NCBI RefSeq assembly: GCF_024220175.1
Contig: NZ_CP098502.1
Span: 186,001 to 250,000, forward strand
Length of the DNA: 64,000 bases
Direction of reading: 5' to 3'
Source of the DNA: Paraconexibacter antarcticus
GTDB taxonomy: Bacteria > Actinomycetota > Thermoleophilia > Solirubrobacterales > Solirubrobacteraceae
Both the position numbers and the translations under genes were made by a program. The notes under the pieces were generated by a model, which did not search any database, had not been told where the DNA came from, and was given only the letters and a program-made list of their open reading frames with translations. Below, piece by piece: positions 38,720-47,392 of this stretch (position 1 is its first letter; every line of letters starts with the position of its first letter).

Positions 38720-40922
38720 GATCACCCTCCCGGGGGTCGAGGACGCGATCGCGCTCGGCCTCACCGCCGACGAGTACGCCCTCGTGTCCGACAAGCTCGG
38801 CCGCGCGCCGAACCAGGTCGAGCTCGCGATGTTCTCGCTCATGTGGAGCGAGCACTGCGCGTACAAGCACTCGAAGAAGATCCTGCGCACGCTCCCGACC
38901 GAGGGCGCCGCGGTTGTCATGGGCCCGGGCGAGAACGCCGGCGCGGTCTCGGTCGACCCGGATGGCGACTCGGACCTCATCTGCGTCTTCAAGGTCGAGT
39001 CGCACAACCACCCGTCCGCGGTCGAGCCCTTCCAGGGCGCCGCGACCGGGGTCGGCGGCATCCTCCGCGACATCTTCGCGCTCGGCGCGCGGCCCATCGC
39101 CATCCTCGACTCCCTGCGCTTCGGCGAGCCGACGAGCGAGCGCTCGCGCTACCTCCTGGACCGGGCCGTCGCCGGCATCGGCCACTACGGCAACTCGATG
39201 GGCGTCCCGACGATCGGCGGCGAGGTCTACTTCGAGGGCCCGTACGAGACGAACTGCCTCGTCAACGCGATGGCGATGGGTCTCGTGACGCAGGAGACGA
39301 TGATCAAGAGCGCGGCGGTCGGCGTCGGCAACCCGATCATCCTGTTCGGCGCCTCGACCGGCCGCGACGGCATCGGCGGCGCGTCGGTGCTCGCGAGCGC
39401 CGAGCTCGGGGACGACGACGCGGACAAGCGCCCGACCGTCCAGGTCGGCGACCCGTTCGAGGAGGCCAAGCTCGTCGAGTGCTGCCTCGAGCTCCTGGCC
39501 GAGGGGCTGCTCGTCTCGCTGCAGGACCTCGGCGCGGCGGGGCTCACCTCGTCCGCCTCCGAGATGGCGTCCAAGGGCGAGGTCGGCATCGACATCGACG
39601 TCGCGAAGGTCCCCCTCCGCGAGGGCGACATGGAGCCGTTCGAGATCATGGTCTCCGAGTCGCAGGAGCGGATGCTCTGCGTCTGCACGCCGGAGAACGT
39701 CGACGCCGTCGTCGCGATCACCGACAAGTGGGAGGTCCACGGCACGGTCATCGGGACGGTCACCGACACCCGGGCGATGCGGATCTTCCGCGGGAACGAC
39801 CTCGTGGGGGAGATGCCCGTCGAGGCGCTCGTCGACGACTGCCCGCTCTACGACCTGCAGCCCGAGAAGCCGTCGGCGCCGCTGTACGCGGCCCCGGAGG
39901 CGACGCTCGACGGCGGCGCGTCCGCCACCGACACCCTTCTGGCGCTGCTCGCCTCGCCGAACATCGCCTCGCGCCTGCCGCTCTTCGAGCAGTACGACTG
40001 CATCGTCCAGTCGCGGACGATGCGCCGGCCCGGGGAGTGCGACGCCGCGGTCCTCGCGCTGCCCGACGGCTCCGGCCTCGCCGCGTCGATCGACTGCAAC
40101 GGCCGCCGCGTCGCCGCCGACCCGTACACCGGGGCGATCGAGGCGGCGCTCGAGTGCGCGGCGAACCTCGCCTGCGCGGGCGCCAAGCCGCTCGGGACGA
40201 CGAACAACCTGAACTTCGGCAACCCGGAGAAGCCCGAGATCGCCTGGCAGCTCACCGAGGCCGTCCGCGGCCTGGGCGACGCCTGCCGCGCGCTGGAGGC
40301 CCCGATCGTCGGCGGCAACGTCTCGCTCTATAACCAGGGCGCCGACGGCCCGATCTACCCGACGCCCGTCGTCGGCATGGTCGGCGCGCTGCCCGACGTC
40401 GACGCCGCCGGCGTCCTCGGCTTCGGCGAGGAGGGCGACCAGGTCGCGCTCGTCGGCTGGGAGGCCGCGCCGCCGCTCGCCGCCTCCGAGCTCGCGAAGC
40501 TCCGCGGCGAGGCGCTGCCGGACGGCCTGCCTGAGGTCGACCTCGACGCGGTCATCGCCGTGCAGGCCGCGGTCCGCGAGGGGGTCCGCGACGGCTCCCT
40601 CGCCTCGGCCCACGACATCGCCGAGGGCGGCTTCGCGGTCGCCGTCGCGGAGGCCTGCCTGGCGGGCGACATCGGCGTGACGCTGAAGCTCGACGCCCCG
40701 GACGACGCGTTTGCCGCGCTCTTCGGCGAGGGGCCCGGCGGATTCGTCGTCTCGGGCGACGCGGAGGCGATCGAGGCGCTCGCCGCGAAGGGGGTCCCGG
40801 TGCGCATACTCGGCGAGGTCGGGGGGGACGTGCTGACCATCGCCGCGGGCGACGAGCTCGTCACCGTCCCGCTCGAGCAGCTCGCCGCCGGCCACGCGGC
40901 GCTGGCCAAGCTCTTCCCATAA
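38712..40922 (+). CDS. purL: FGAM synthase large subunit PurL (small, three-component type)
   Basis: A 736-residue ATP-dependent amidotransferase subunit that converts FGAR to FGAM. Its length and the presence of purS and purQ mark the three-component form. It shows [62 protein letters not shown] and [16 protein letters not shown] (second AIRS-like half). It ends the purC-purL block, with a 131-base gap before purF. Confidence 0.97.
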   Translation: MSEITLPGVEDAIALGLTADEYALVSDKLGRAPNQVELAMFSLMWSEHCAYKHSKKILRTLPTEGAAVVMGPGENAGAVSVDPDGDSDLICVFKVESHNHPSAVEPFQGAATGVGGILRDIFALGARPIAILDSLRFGEPTSERSRYLLDRAVAGIGHYGNSMGVPTIGGEVYFEGPYETNCLVNAMAMGLVTQETMIKSAAVGVGNPIILFGASTGRDGIGGASVLASAELGDDDADKRPTVQVGDPFEEAKLVECCLELLAEGLLVSLQDLGAAGLTSSASEMASKGEVGIDIDVAKVPLREGDMEPFEIMVSESQERMLCVCTPENVDAVVAITDKWEVHGTVIGTVTDTRAMRIFRGNDLVGEMPVEALVDDCPLYDLQPEKPSAPLYAAPEATLDGGASATDTLLALLASPNIASRLPLFEQYDCIVQSRTMRRPGECDAAVLALPDGSGLAASIDCNGRRVAADPYTGAIEAALECAANLACAGAKPLGTTNNLNFGNPEKPEIAWQLTEAVRGLGDACRALEAPIVGGNVSLYNQGADGPIYPTPVVGMVGALPDVDAAGVLGFGEEGDQVALVGWEAAPPLAASELAKLRGEALPDGLPEVDLDAVIAVQAAVREGVRDGSLASAHDIAEGGFAVAVAEACLAGDIGVTLKLDAPDDAFAALFGEGPGGFVVSGDAEAIEALAAKGVPVRILGEVGGDVLTIAAGDELVTVPLEQLAAGHAALAKLFP

Positions 40923-41053
40923 ACGGCGCCGGGCCGCCGCCGCGGCTCGGAATAGTCCCCTGTTTGCAGGGACTTGGCCAGTGGCTCGGACACCGTCCGA
41001 TCCGTTGGTAGCCTGTGAACACGTCGTCACACCCGTGGCGGACAACTGCGCTC

Positions 41054-42529
41054 ATGAGCCTCGATCCTCACGATCTGGACCCGCGCGAAGGACCCCGCGA
41101 CGAGTGCGGCGTATTCGGGATCTACGGACCCGGACACGAAGTCTCGCGCCTGGCCTACTTCGCGCTCTACGCCTTGCAGCACCGCGGGCAGGAGTCCGCC
41201 GGCATCGCCGCCGCCGACGACGGTGGCTACATCGTCACCCAGCGGGCGCTCGGCCTCGTGAACCAGGTCTTCAAGGAGCACGACCTGCGTGCCCTCGGCG
41301 GCGACCTCGCGGTCGGGCACGTCCGCTACTCGACGACCGGCTCGAACGAGTGGGAGAACTCGCAGCCCGTGCACCGCTCGGCCGGCAGCGGCGGCAACCG
41401 CCGCGAGCTCGCACTGGCCCACAACGGCAACCTCATCAACGCGGTCGAGCTCCACTCCGAGCTGCGCGCCGCGGGCGTCTCCTTCAGCTCCACGTCGGAC
41501 TCGGAGATCATCGCCGCGGCGCTCGCCTCGCACGAGGGCGACTCGATCGAGGCCGCCGTCAAGGGCGTCATGCCACGCCTGCAGGGCGCCTACTCGACCG
41601 TCGTCATGACGAACGACCGCGTCGTCGCCTTCCGCGACCCGAACGGCATCCGCCCGCTCGTCCTGGGCCGGATCGGCGAGCGCTACTGCGTCGCCTCCGA
41701 GTCGTGCGCGTTCGACATCATCGGCGCGGAGCTCGTCCGCGAGGTCGAGCCGGGGGAGATGGTCTCGATCTCCGCGGCCGGGCTGCAGACCCATCAGGTC
41801 GTCGAGCCTGCCCGCCGGTCGTTCTGCGTCTTCGAGTACATCTACTTCGCGCGGCCCGATTCGCGCATGAACGGGGACGTGCTGCAGGCCGCCCGCGGGC
41901 GCATGGGGGAGATCCTCTTCCGCGAGGCGCCGGCGCCCGGCGCCGACCTCGTCATCGCGGTCCCCGATTCGGGCAACCCGGCCGCCCGCGGCTACGCCCG
42001 CGCCGCCGGCCTGCCCCAGGACGACGGCCTCATCAAGAACCGCTACGTCGGCCGGACGTTCATCCAGCCGGGGCAGGAGCTGCGCAAGCACGGCCTGCGG
42101 CTGAAGTTCAACCCGCTGCCGGAGATCGTCGGCGGCAAGTCGCTCGTCGTCGTGGACGACTCGATCGTCCGCGGCAACACGACCCGGCAGATCGTCCAGA
42201 TGCTCCGCGACGCCGGCGCCCGTGAGGTCCACATGCGGATCTCCGCCCCGCCGCTGCGCAACCCGTGCCACTACGGGGTCGACATGTCCACGCGCGAGGA
42301 GATGATCGCGCACAACCGCACGCCGGCCGAGATCGCGGAGATCCTCGGGACCGACTCGCTCGCCTACATCTCGATGGAGGGTGTGTACGAGGCGGTTCGC
42401 GGCACCCAGGCCACGCACTGCGACGCGTGCTTCACGGGCAACTACCCGCTGGCCGGCACGACGGACTCCAAGGGCAAGTTCGCGCTCGAGGACGGGGCAA
42501 TCGCGCTCCCGATGGTCGCGAAGGCCTAG
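41054..42529 (+). CDS. purF: Amidophosphoribosyltransferase
   Basis: First committed step of purine synthesis: PRPP plus glutamine to phosphoribosylamine. The 491-residue product has a 17-residue propeptide followed by Cys18 in RDECGVFGIYG, the N-terminal nucleophile after processing. The glutaminase domain has QHRGQESAGIA and GHVRYSTTGSNEW. The PRTase domain has VVVDDSIVRGNTTRQIVQML. Actinobacterial PurF cysteines (CHYGVDMS and THCDACFTG) suggest an iron-sulfur cluster. The ATG at 41054 is preferred; an in-frame GTG at 41015 would follow the TAGCCT box (41009-41014) directly. The final 34 bases lie within a tandem repeat. Confidence 0.96.
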   Translation: MSLDPHDLDPREGPRDECGVFGIYGPGHEVSRLAYFALYALQHRGQESAGIAAADDGGYIVTQRALGLVNQVFKEHDLRALGGDLAVGHVRYSTTGSNEWENSQPVHRSAGSGGNRRELALAHNGNLINAVELHSELRAAGVSFSSTSDSEIIAAALASHEGDSIEAAVKGVMPRLQGAYSTVVMTNDRVVAFRDPNGIRPLVLGRIGERYCVASESCAFDIIGAELVREVEPGEMVSISAAGLQTHQVVEPARRSFCVFEYIYFARPDSRMNGDVLQAARGRMGEILFREAPAPGADLVIAVPDSGNPAARGYARAAGLPQDDGLIKNRYVGRTFIQPGQELRKHGLRLKFNPLPEIVGGKSLVVVDDSIVRGNTTRQIVQMLRDAGAREVHMRISAPPLRNPCHYGVDMSTREEMIAHNRTPAEIAEILGTDSLAYISMEGVYEAVRGTQATHCDACFTGNYPLAGTTDSKGKFALEDGAIALPMVAKA

Positions 42530-42616
42530 GTTCGTCGGGCGATTGCCCTTGGCAATCGCGCTCCCGATGGTCGCGAAGGCCTAAGTCCGCTGGGCGATCG
42601 CCCTTGGCAATCGCGC
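42496..42616. repeat. 55-bp tandem repeat containing the purF 3' end and a hairpin
   Basis: Units start at 42496 and 42551, with an 11-base partial at 42606. The first covers the last 11 codons and stop of purF. The second is an untranslated copy with a few changes. Each unit end forms a stem-loop with the next start: GCGATTGCC (42539-42547), CTT, GGCAATCGC (42551-42559). The second (42594-42614) has one mismatch. The stem-loop may be the purF terminator, duplicated with the unit. Confidence 0.9.
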
Positions 42617-42636
42617 GACGACTGCGTCGCTCTCCC

Positions 42637-43660
42637 TAGATGATTGATTCCGCGGTCTGGTCAGCTGGTGTAGTTGGCCAGGGCGCGGGTCGGGCGGCCG
42701 AGGTGGCTGTTGAGGTAGATGCCGGCGGTGAGGGCGAGCATGCGTTGCAGGACGCGGCCGCGGAGGTTGTGCAGGGTCCGGGCGCCATGGCGTTCGAGGC
42801 TGAGCAGGTCTTTGCAGGTCCAGAAGATCGACTCCACGCGTTGGCGGACCTTGGCCAGCCGTGGCGCGGTCTGGGGTTCGTCTTTGCGTGGGGGCCGTAG
42901 TAGCAGGGCTCCCATCTGCCCGATCGCGGCGGCGAAGTCGCGGCCGGAGTAGTTCTTGTCGCCGATGATCGTCTCGCCGCCACGGAGCGCGCCGGGGAGC
43001 ATCGAGAGGGCGACGTCGCGTTCGGGCCGGTCGGCCCCGAGCAGCCGTAGCGCTCTGGGCGTGCCGTCCAGGCCGAAGACGCCGTGCAGGCGCATGCCGA
43101 AGAACCAGCGGGAGTGGCTGGGGCAGTAGCCGTAGGCGGCAGCGTCGGCGATCGCATCACCGAGGCGGCCCGCGCCGGCGCGCTTGACGGTCTCGCGCGA
43201 GCGCGCGGTTTCCACCGGGGTTGAGTCGATGACGACGACGTCATCCCAGTACCCCGGGCACTCGCGGGCGAGCACGGAGAGGACGTGTTCCAGCTCATCG
43301 ACCAGCCGGGCGCGGCGTTTGTGCCAGCCCGACTGGCCGATCAACGACGGAAACAAGCCGGTGAGCTGCCGGCCGGCGGCGCGCAAGAACCGCCGGTCGG
43401 AGGTGATGCCCATCATCGACTGTGCGACGAGCAACGTGATGACCTCCGCGTCGCTGAGCCTGCGCCTGGCGTTCGCCGCCTTCTCAGGAAGGAGATCGTC
43501 GGCGATGCAGAACACTGTGATGAGCAGCAGGTCGAGGTCGGCGTCCAATCGAGGCCCCCAGGGTCGGCGATGGGTGTTGTGAGCACCGCCGACTTCGACC
43601 TGCCTGCTTATGTCCCCTCCAAACCCACGCCCCCAACCCAGGCGTGGAATCACTCATCTA
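42637..43660 (-). mobile_element. IS982-family insertion sequence
   Basis: A roughly 1,024-bp element with a single transposase gene. The ends are inverted: the left end reads TAGATGATTGATTCC from 42637 and the right end, on the opposite strand, TAGATGAGTGATTCC from 43660. They differ at one position in 15, and similarity extends a few bases further. Flanking bases do not give a clear target duplication; TA or CTA on both sides is the only candidate. The right end overlaps the stop codon of the padR gene. Confidence 0.85.
42661..43653 (-). CDS. IS982-family DDE transposase
   Basis: A 330-residue transposase reading from a GTG at 43653. The N-terminal LDADLDLLLITVFCIADDLLPE segment is typical of IS982 proteins. 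The DDE residues are in VVVIDSTPVE (Asp), IIGDKNYSG (Asp) and QRVESIFWTCKDLLSLERHG (Glu), the last being the IS982 hallmark. The frame is intact, so the element could still be active. Family members usually start near the LDADLD segment, so the first 35 residues may not be made, but no other start codon is obvious there. Confidence 0.9.
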   Translation of the reverse strand: MIPRLGWGRGFGGDISRQVEVGGAHNTHRRPWGPRLDADLDLLLITVFCIADDLLPEKAANARRRLSDAEVITLLVAQSMMGITSDRRFLRAAGRQLTGLFPSLIGQSGWHKRRARLVDELEHVLSVLARECPGYWDDVVVIDSTPVETARSRETVKRAGAGRLGDAIADAAAYGYCPSHSRWFFGMRLHGVFGLDGTPRALRLLGADRPERDVALSMLPGALRGGETIIGDKNYSGRDFAAAIGQMGALLLRPPRKDEPQTAPRLAKVRQRVESIFWTCKDLLSLERHGARTLHNLRGRVLQRMLALTAGIYLNSHLGRPTRALANYTS

Positions 43661-44200
43661 GCCGGCCTCCGGACCGAACTCCGCCTCCACCTCGTCGAGC
43701 CACTCGCGCTGGGCGGCGACGAGTCGCCGCGAGAGCCGGTGGTTGAGCCGGAGGGCGGTCTTCCGGGACGGCAGGCCGGCCGCGCGCTCCTCCGCGTCGT
43801 CGAGCTCGGCGTCGAGGGCCGCGAGGTCGTCCCGCAGGGCCGCGAGCCCCTCGAGCACCGCACCCGTCCCGACGATGTCCGTGGCGAGCAGCCGGACCGC
43901 CGGCTCCTGCAGGAGCTTCGGGAACTGCGCCGGCGTGCGCGCCCACGTGCGCAGCGCGTCGCGACCCGCGTCGGTCATCCGGTAGTGGGTCCTCGGGCCG
44001 GTGCGGCCGGGCTGCTGCTCGGCGTCGAGCAGGCCGAGCGTCGCCAGGCGCTTGGCCTCGGCGTAGTACTGGCTCGGCGCGGCCGTCCAGTACAGCCGCC
44101 CGCGCTGCATCGAGAGGGCGATGTCGTGGGCGCCGGCGCCCACGTCGCCGACCAGGGTGAGGATGACGAACGAGAGGGGGGACAGACGCGGGCTTGACAA
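43658..44200 (-). CDS. PadR-family transcriptional regulator, 3' end at IS junction
   Basis: A 180-residue regulator. The N-terminal winged helix reads LSPLSFVILTLVGDVGAGAH, then SQYYAEAKRLATLGLLDAE and GPRTHYRMTDAGRDALRTW, a standard PadR domain. A C-terminal helical dimerisation region follows (LRDDLAALDAELDDAEERAA). The start appears to be TTG at 44200. The TAG stop at 43658-43660 is made by the terminal bases of the insertion sequence, so the original C-terminus was probably longer by an unknown amount. It is divergent from the cupin gene, its likely target. Confidence 0.85.
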   Translation of the reverse strand: MSSPRLSPLSFVILTLVGDVGAGAHDIALSMQRGRLYWTAAPSQYYAEAKRLATLGLLDAEQQPGRTGPRTHYRMTDAGRDALRTWARTPAQFPKLLQEPAVRLLATDIVGTGAVLEGLAALRDDLAALDAELDDAEERAAGLPSRKTALRLNHRLSRRLVAAQREWLDEVEAEFGPEAG

Positions 44201-44244
44201 AACTCTGTTTCAGACCTTAGGTTGGTAGAGGCTCCGAATCGGAG
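44194..44244 (+). promoter_or_regulatory. Cupin promoter with dyad operator
   Basis: TTGACA (44194-44199) and TTAGGT (44217-44222) with a 17-base spacer make a good promoter facing the cupin gene. A 13-bp dyad, CTCCGA-A-TCGGAG (44232-44244), follows the likely start site and is a candidate regulator site. The -35 overlaps the padR start codon on the other strand. Confidence 0.55.
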
Positions 44245-44268
44245 TCTATACCGACGAGGGAGAAGGAC

Positions 44269-44736
44269 ATGTCCGACGCGATCTGGTTCCTCGGGAACCT
44301 CATGGAGCTCCACCACGGCGCGGGCGCGGCCGGGGGCGACGCGCTGCTCGAGTGCACCGAGGGGCCCGGCGCGATGCCGCCGCTGCACCTGCACCGCGAC
44401 GAGGACGAGGGCTTCTACGTGCTCGAGGGGACGCTCGAGCTGTGGGCCGGGACGACGCACCTGACGCTCGGGGCGGGCGAGGCGGCCCGGGCCCCGCGCG
44501 GGATCCCGCACACCTACCGGACCGGCCCCGAGGGCGCCCGGTTCCTCGTGACGGCGGGGCCCGGCTTCGAGGCCTTCGTCCGCGCGGCCGGCGTGCCCGC
44601 GCCCGAGCGCCGCGTCCCCGACCCGGCGGCGCCCGACGCCGAGCTCGTCGGGCGTCTCGCGGACGAGCACGGCATCACGCTCCTCGGCCCTCCCGGGATG
44701 CTCCCGTCCGAGGTGCCCGCCTCCGCGAGCGCCTGA
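44269..44736 (+). CDS. Cupin-domain protein
   Basis: A 155-residue single-cupin protein. Motif 1 reads PLHLHRDEDEGFYVLEGTLELWAG, with two His and a Glu as probable metal ligands. Motif 2 is APRGIPHTYRTG with the fourth His. The role is unknown; such small cupins may be dioxygenases, isomerases or binding proteins. An AGGGAGAAGG Shine-Dalgarno precedes the ATG. It pairs with the divergent padR gene, a common regulator-target arrangement. Confidence 0.85.
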   Translation: MSDAIWFLGNLMELHHGAGAAGGDALLECTEGPGAMPPLHLHRDEDEGFYVLEGTLELWAGTTHLTLGAGEAARAPRGIPHTYRTGPEGARFLVTAGPGFEAFVRAAGVPAPERRVPDPAAPDAELVGRLADEHGITLLGPPGMLPSEVPASASA

Positions 44737-44874
44737 CCGGCCTCGGCGAGCGCCCGACCGGGCTCGCGGCCGCGCCCCGTAGTCGCCCGCGGCCGCGGTT
44801 TGCGGCGACTTCGCGACGGGAGCGCGACGGGGGACCCCTGACCGCCGGACCCGCCGGTACCGTCGTGGGTCCTG

Positions 44875-46716
44875 ATGGATCTGCACGCCGCCCTCCACGA
44901 CCACTTCGGCTTCGACCGCTTCCGCCCCGGCCAGGAGGAAGCGGTCCGTTCCGCCGTCGCCGGTCACGACACGCTCGTCGTCATGCCGACGGGCGCGGGC
45001 AAGTCGCTCTGCTACCAGCTGCCCGCGCTCATGCGGGACGACCTGACGCTCGTCGTCTCGCCGCTCGTCTCGCTCATGCAGGACCAGGTCGACGGGCTGC
45101 GGCGGATCGCGCCGGGCCGGGTGGCGCTCATCAACGCCCAGCAGGCCATGCAGACGAACGACGAGGCCCTGCAGGCGGCGCTCGACGGGCGGCTGCGGAT
45201 GCTCTATGTCGCGCCGGAGCGCTTCAGCTCGCCCGGCTTCGTCCGGGCGCTCGCGACCGTGCGCATCGGGCTGTTCGTCGTCGACGAGGCGCACTGCGTC
45301 TCGCAGTGGGGCCACGACTTCCGCCCCGACTACTTCCGGCTCGCCGACGCGGCGCGCTGGCTCAAGGCGCAGGCGATCATCGCCTCGACGGCGACCGCGA
45401 CCCCCCAGGTCGCGACCGACATCGTCGAGCGGCTCGGCCTGCAGGAGCCGGTGCGCGTCGCGACCGGCTTCGACCGGCCGAACCTCTCCTTCGGCGTCGT
45501 GCCGGTGACGACGGCCGCCGCGAAGGCACGCCAGATCGCGGCGGCGCTCGCCGAGCCCGGCGCCACCCCGGCGATCGTCTACGCCGGCACGCGGAAGGGC
45601 TGCGCGCAGACCGCGGAGGACCTGCAGCGGACGCTCGGGCGGCCCGTCATCGCCTACCACGCCGGCCTCGCCCGGGACGCGCGCGCGGAGGCCCAGCGGC
45701 GGTTCATGGAGGGCGAGGTCGACGTCGTCGTCGCGACGAACGCGTTCGGGATGGGCGTCGACAAGGCCGACGTGCGGACCGTCGTCCACGAGACCGTGCC
45801 CTCCTCGCTCGAGGCGTACTACCAGGAGGCCGGCCGTGCGGGCCGTGACGGCGCGCCGGCGAAGGCGCTGCTCTTCGCGGCGGCCAAGGACAAGGCGCTG
45901 CACGTCTTCTTCATCAAGCGGGGCGAGTCCGACGACGCGCAGCTGCAGCAGGTGGCGCGCCGGATCGGGCAGGCGGCGGCCGACGGGCGCTACGACGTCC
46001 CGGTGACCGACCTGTGCGCGGACCGCGACGACGAGGACCGCGTGAAGGCGATCGTCGGCGCCCTCGCGCGGGCGGGGGTCGTCCAGCCGGTGCCCGCCCC
46101 GGTCGACCGGGTGCGTGGCCGCATCCTCGCGCCGTTCGACCAGCGTGCGCTCAACGCGTGCCGCTCGCTCACGCGCGAGGCGGTCGACGCACGCTGGAAG
46201 CAGTACCGCGCGATCTGGGCGTTCGCCGAGGGCGAGGGCTGCCGCCGGCAGGCGATCCTCGACCACTTCGGGGACCGCCGCCCGCCCGCGCCCCTCCCCG
46301 GCGTCGGGTGCTGCGACGTCTGCGACGCGGCGGTCGTGCCGCAGGCGGTCTGGGACGCGATCAAGGTCTCGGGGAAGACGCGTGGCCGCGCGGGCGGCCG
46401 GAGCGGAGCAGCGGCGGGTACGAAGGGCGGCGGCGACGGAGGCTCGCTCGACGACGCGATCCTCGCGGTCGTGCGCGGGGCCGAGCCGTCGGTCGGGCGC
46501 ACGCGCGTGGTGGAGATCCTGCGCGGTGGCCGCTCGAAGGTCATCGAGAAGTACAGCTACGACGGGCTGCCCGAGTACGGGACGTTCGACCACCTCAGCG
46601 CGGCGGACGTCCTCGGCCGCGTCGACGGGCTCATGGCGGAGGGGCGCCTGGAGTCCACCGGCGGCATGTATCCGAAGCTCCGCGTCGTCCCGGCGCAGGC
46701 GCGCCTCGTCGCGTGA
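44875..46716 (+). CDS. recQ: ATP-dependent DNA helicase RecQ
   Basis: A 613-residue 3'-to-5' helicase for recombination and repair. It has FGFDRFRPGQEEAV (motif 0), MPTGAGKSLCYQLPAL (Walker A), SPLVSLMQDQVD, VDEAHCVSQWGHDFRPDY (DEAH plus aromatic loop), STATATPQV and QEAGRAGRDG (motif VI). The zinc-binding cysteines are in EGCRRQAIL and GVGCCDVCD. The C-terminal region holds an HRDC-like or winged segment. TACCGT at 44858-44863 lies 11 bases before the ATG. purN starts inside its stop codon. Confidence 0.95.
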   Translation: MDLHAALHDHFGFDRFRPGQEEAVRSAVAGHDTLVVMPTGAGKSLCYQLPALMRDDLTLVVSPLVSLMQDQVDGLRRIAPGRVALINAQQAMQTNDEALQAALDGRLRMLYVAPERFSSPGFVRALATVRIGLFVVDEAHCVSQWGHDFRPDYFRLADAARWLKAQAIIASTATATPQVATDIVERLGLQEPVRVATGFDRPNLSFGVVPVTTAAAKARQIAAALAEPGATPAIVYAGTRKGCAQTAEDLQRTLGRPVIAYHAGLARDARAEAQRRFMEGEVDVVVATNAFGMGVDKADVRTVVHETVPSSLEAYYQEAGRAGRDGAPAKALLFAAAKDKALHVFFIKRGESDDAQLQQVARRIGQAAADGRYDVPVTDLCADRDDEDRVKAIVGALARAGVVQPVPAPVDRVRGRILAPFDQRALNACRSLTREAVDARWKQYRAIWAFAEGEGCRRQAILDHFGDRRPPAPLPGVGCCDVCDAAVVPQAVWDAIKVSGKTRGRAGGRSGAAAGTKGGGDGGSLDDAILAVVRGAEPSVGRTRVVEILRGGRSKVIEKYSYDGLPEYGTFDHLSAADVLGRVDGLMAEGRLESTGGMYPKLRVVPAQARLVA

Positions 46717-47366
46717 CCGCCGGCGGCCCGCCCGCGCGGCTGCGCGTCGGCGTCCTCGCGTCGGGGGAGGGGACGAACCTGCAGGCGCTGCTGGACGGCG
46801 TGCACGGCGTCGAGGCGGATGTCGTCGCGCTCGCCAGCGACCGGGCGGACGCCCCGGCACTCGCGCGGGCGGCCGCCTTCGCGGTGCCGTCCCGTGTCTT
46901 CCCGAAGGACGACTTCGCCGACCGCGCGGCGCGTGACGCGGCGATCTCGGCCTGGCTCGCGGAGCGGGACGTGCAGCTCGTCGTCCTCGCCGGCTACATG
47001 GCGCTGCTGTCGCCGGGGTTCACGACGGCGTGGGCCGGGCGGCTCGTCAACGTCCACCCGTCGCTGCTGCCCGCCTTCCCCGGTATCCGGGCGATCGAGC
47101 AGGCGCTCGACTACGGCGTGAAGGTCTTCGGCGTCACCGTCCACCTCGTCGACGACGGCGTCGACACGGGGCAGATCCTCGGCCAGTGCGCGGTCGATCT
47201 CCCGTCCGCCCGGCGGGTCGAGGAGGTGCACACGGTCCTGCGGCCGCTCGAGCACGCCCTGCTCTGCGAGGCCGTCCGGCGCTTCGCCCGCGGCGAGGTC
47301 CGGCCCGACCCCGGCCACCCGCGGCGGATGCTCGTCGGGGACGGGCCGCTGATCGGCCCGGGCTGA
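46713..47366 (+). CDS. purN: Phosphoribosylglycinamide formyltransferase
   Basis: Transfers a formyl group from 10-formyl-THF to GAR. The 217-residue product shows VGVLASGEGTNLQALLD, LAGYMALLSPGFTTAW, NVHPSLLPAFPG (catalytic Asn and His) and TVHLVDDGVDTGQIL (catalytic Asp). All active-site residues are present. The GTG overlaps the recQ stop (GTGA), so purN is translationally coupled to a DNA helicase. Confidence 0.95.
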   Translation: MTAGGPPARLRVGVLASGEGTNLQALLDGVHGVEADVVALASDRADAPALARAAAFAVPSRVFPKDDFADRAARDAAISAWLAERDVQLVVLAGYMALLSPGFTTAWAGRLVNVHPSLLPAFPGIRAIEQALDYGVKVFGVTVHLVDDGVDTGQILGQCAVDLPSARRVEEVHTVLRPLEHALLCEAVRRFARGEVRPDPGHPRRMLVGDGPLIGPG

Positions 47367-47376
47367 CCGCCTCCCG

Positions 47377-47382
47377 TATCCT
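47377..47382 (+). promoter_or_regulatory. Candidate -10 of leaderless purH promoter
   Basis: TATCCT ends ten bases before the purH ATG at 47393, within the 26-base gap after purN. No Shine-Dalgarno is visible between. Confidence 0.45.
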
Positions 47383-47392
47383 CGTGGACGCC

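Noticed and set aside
41015..41053. GTG at 41015 as purF start
   Set aside because: It would extend the propeptide by 13 residues and sits directly after a TAGCCT box, likely upstream of the transcription start; ATG 41054 gives a normal short propeptide. Not excluded.
43975..46860. Minus-strand frame of 961 codons opposite recQ
   Set aside because: No recognisable domain; it is the shadow of recQ, with Arg/Ala-rich low-complexity translation.
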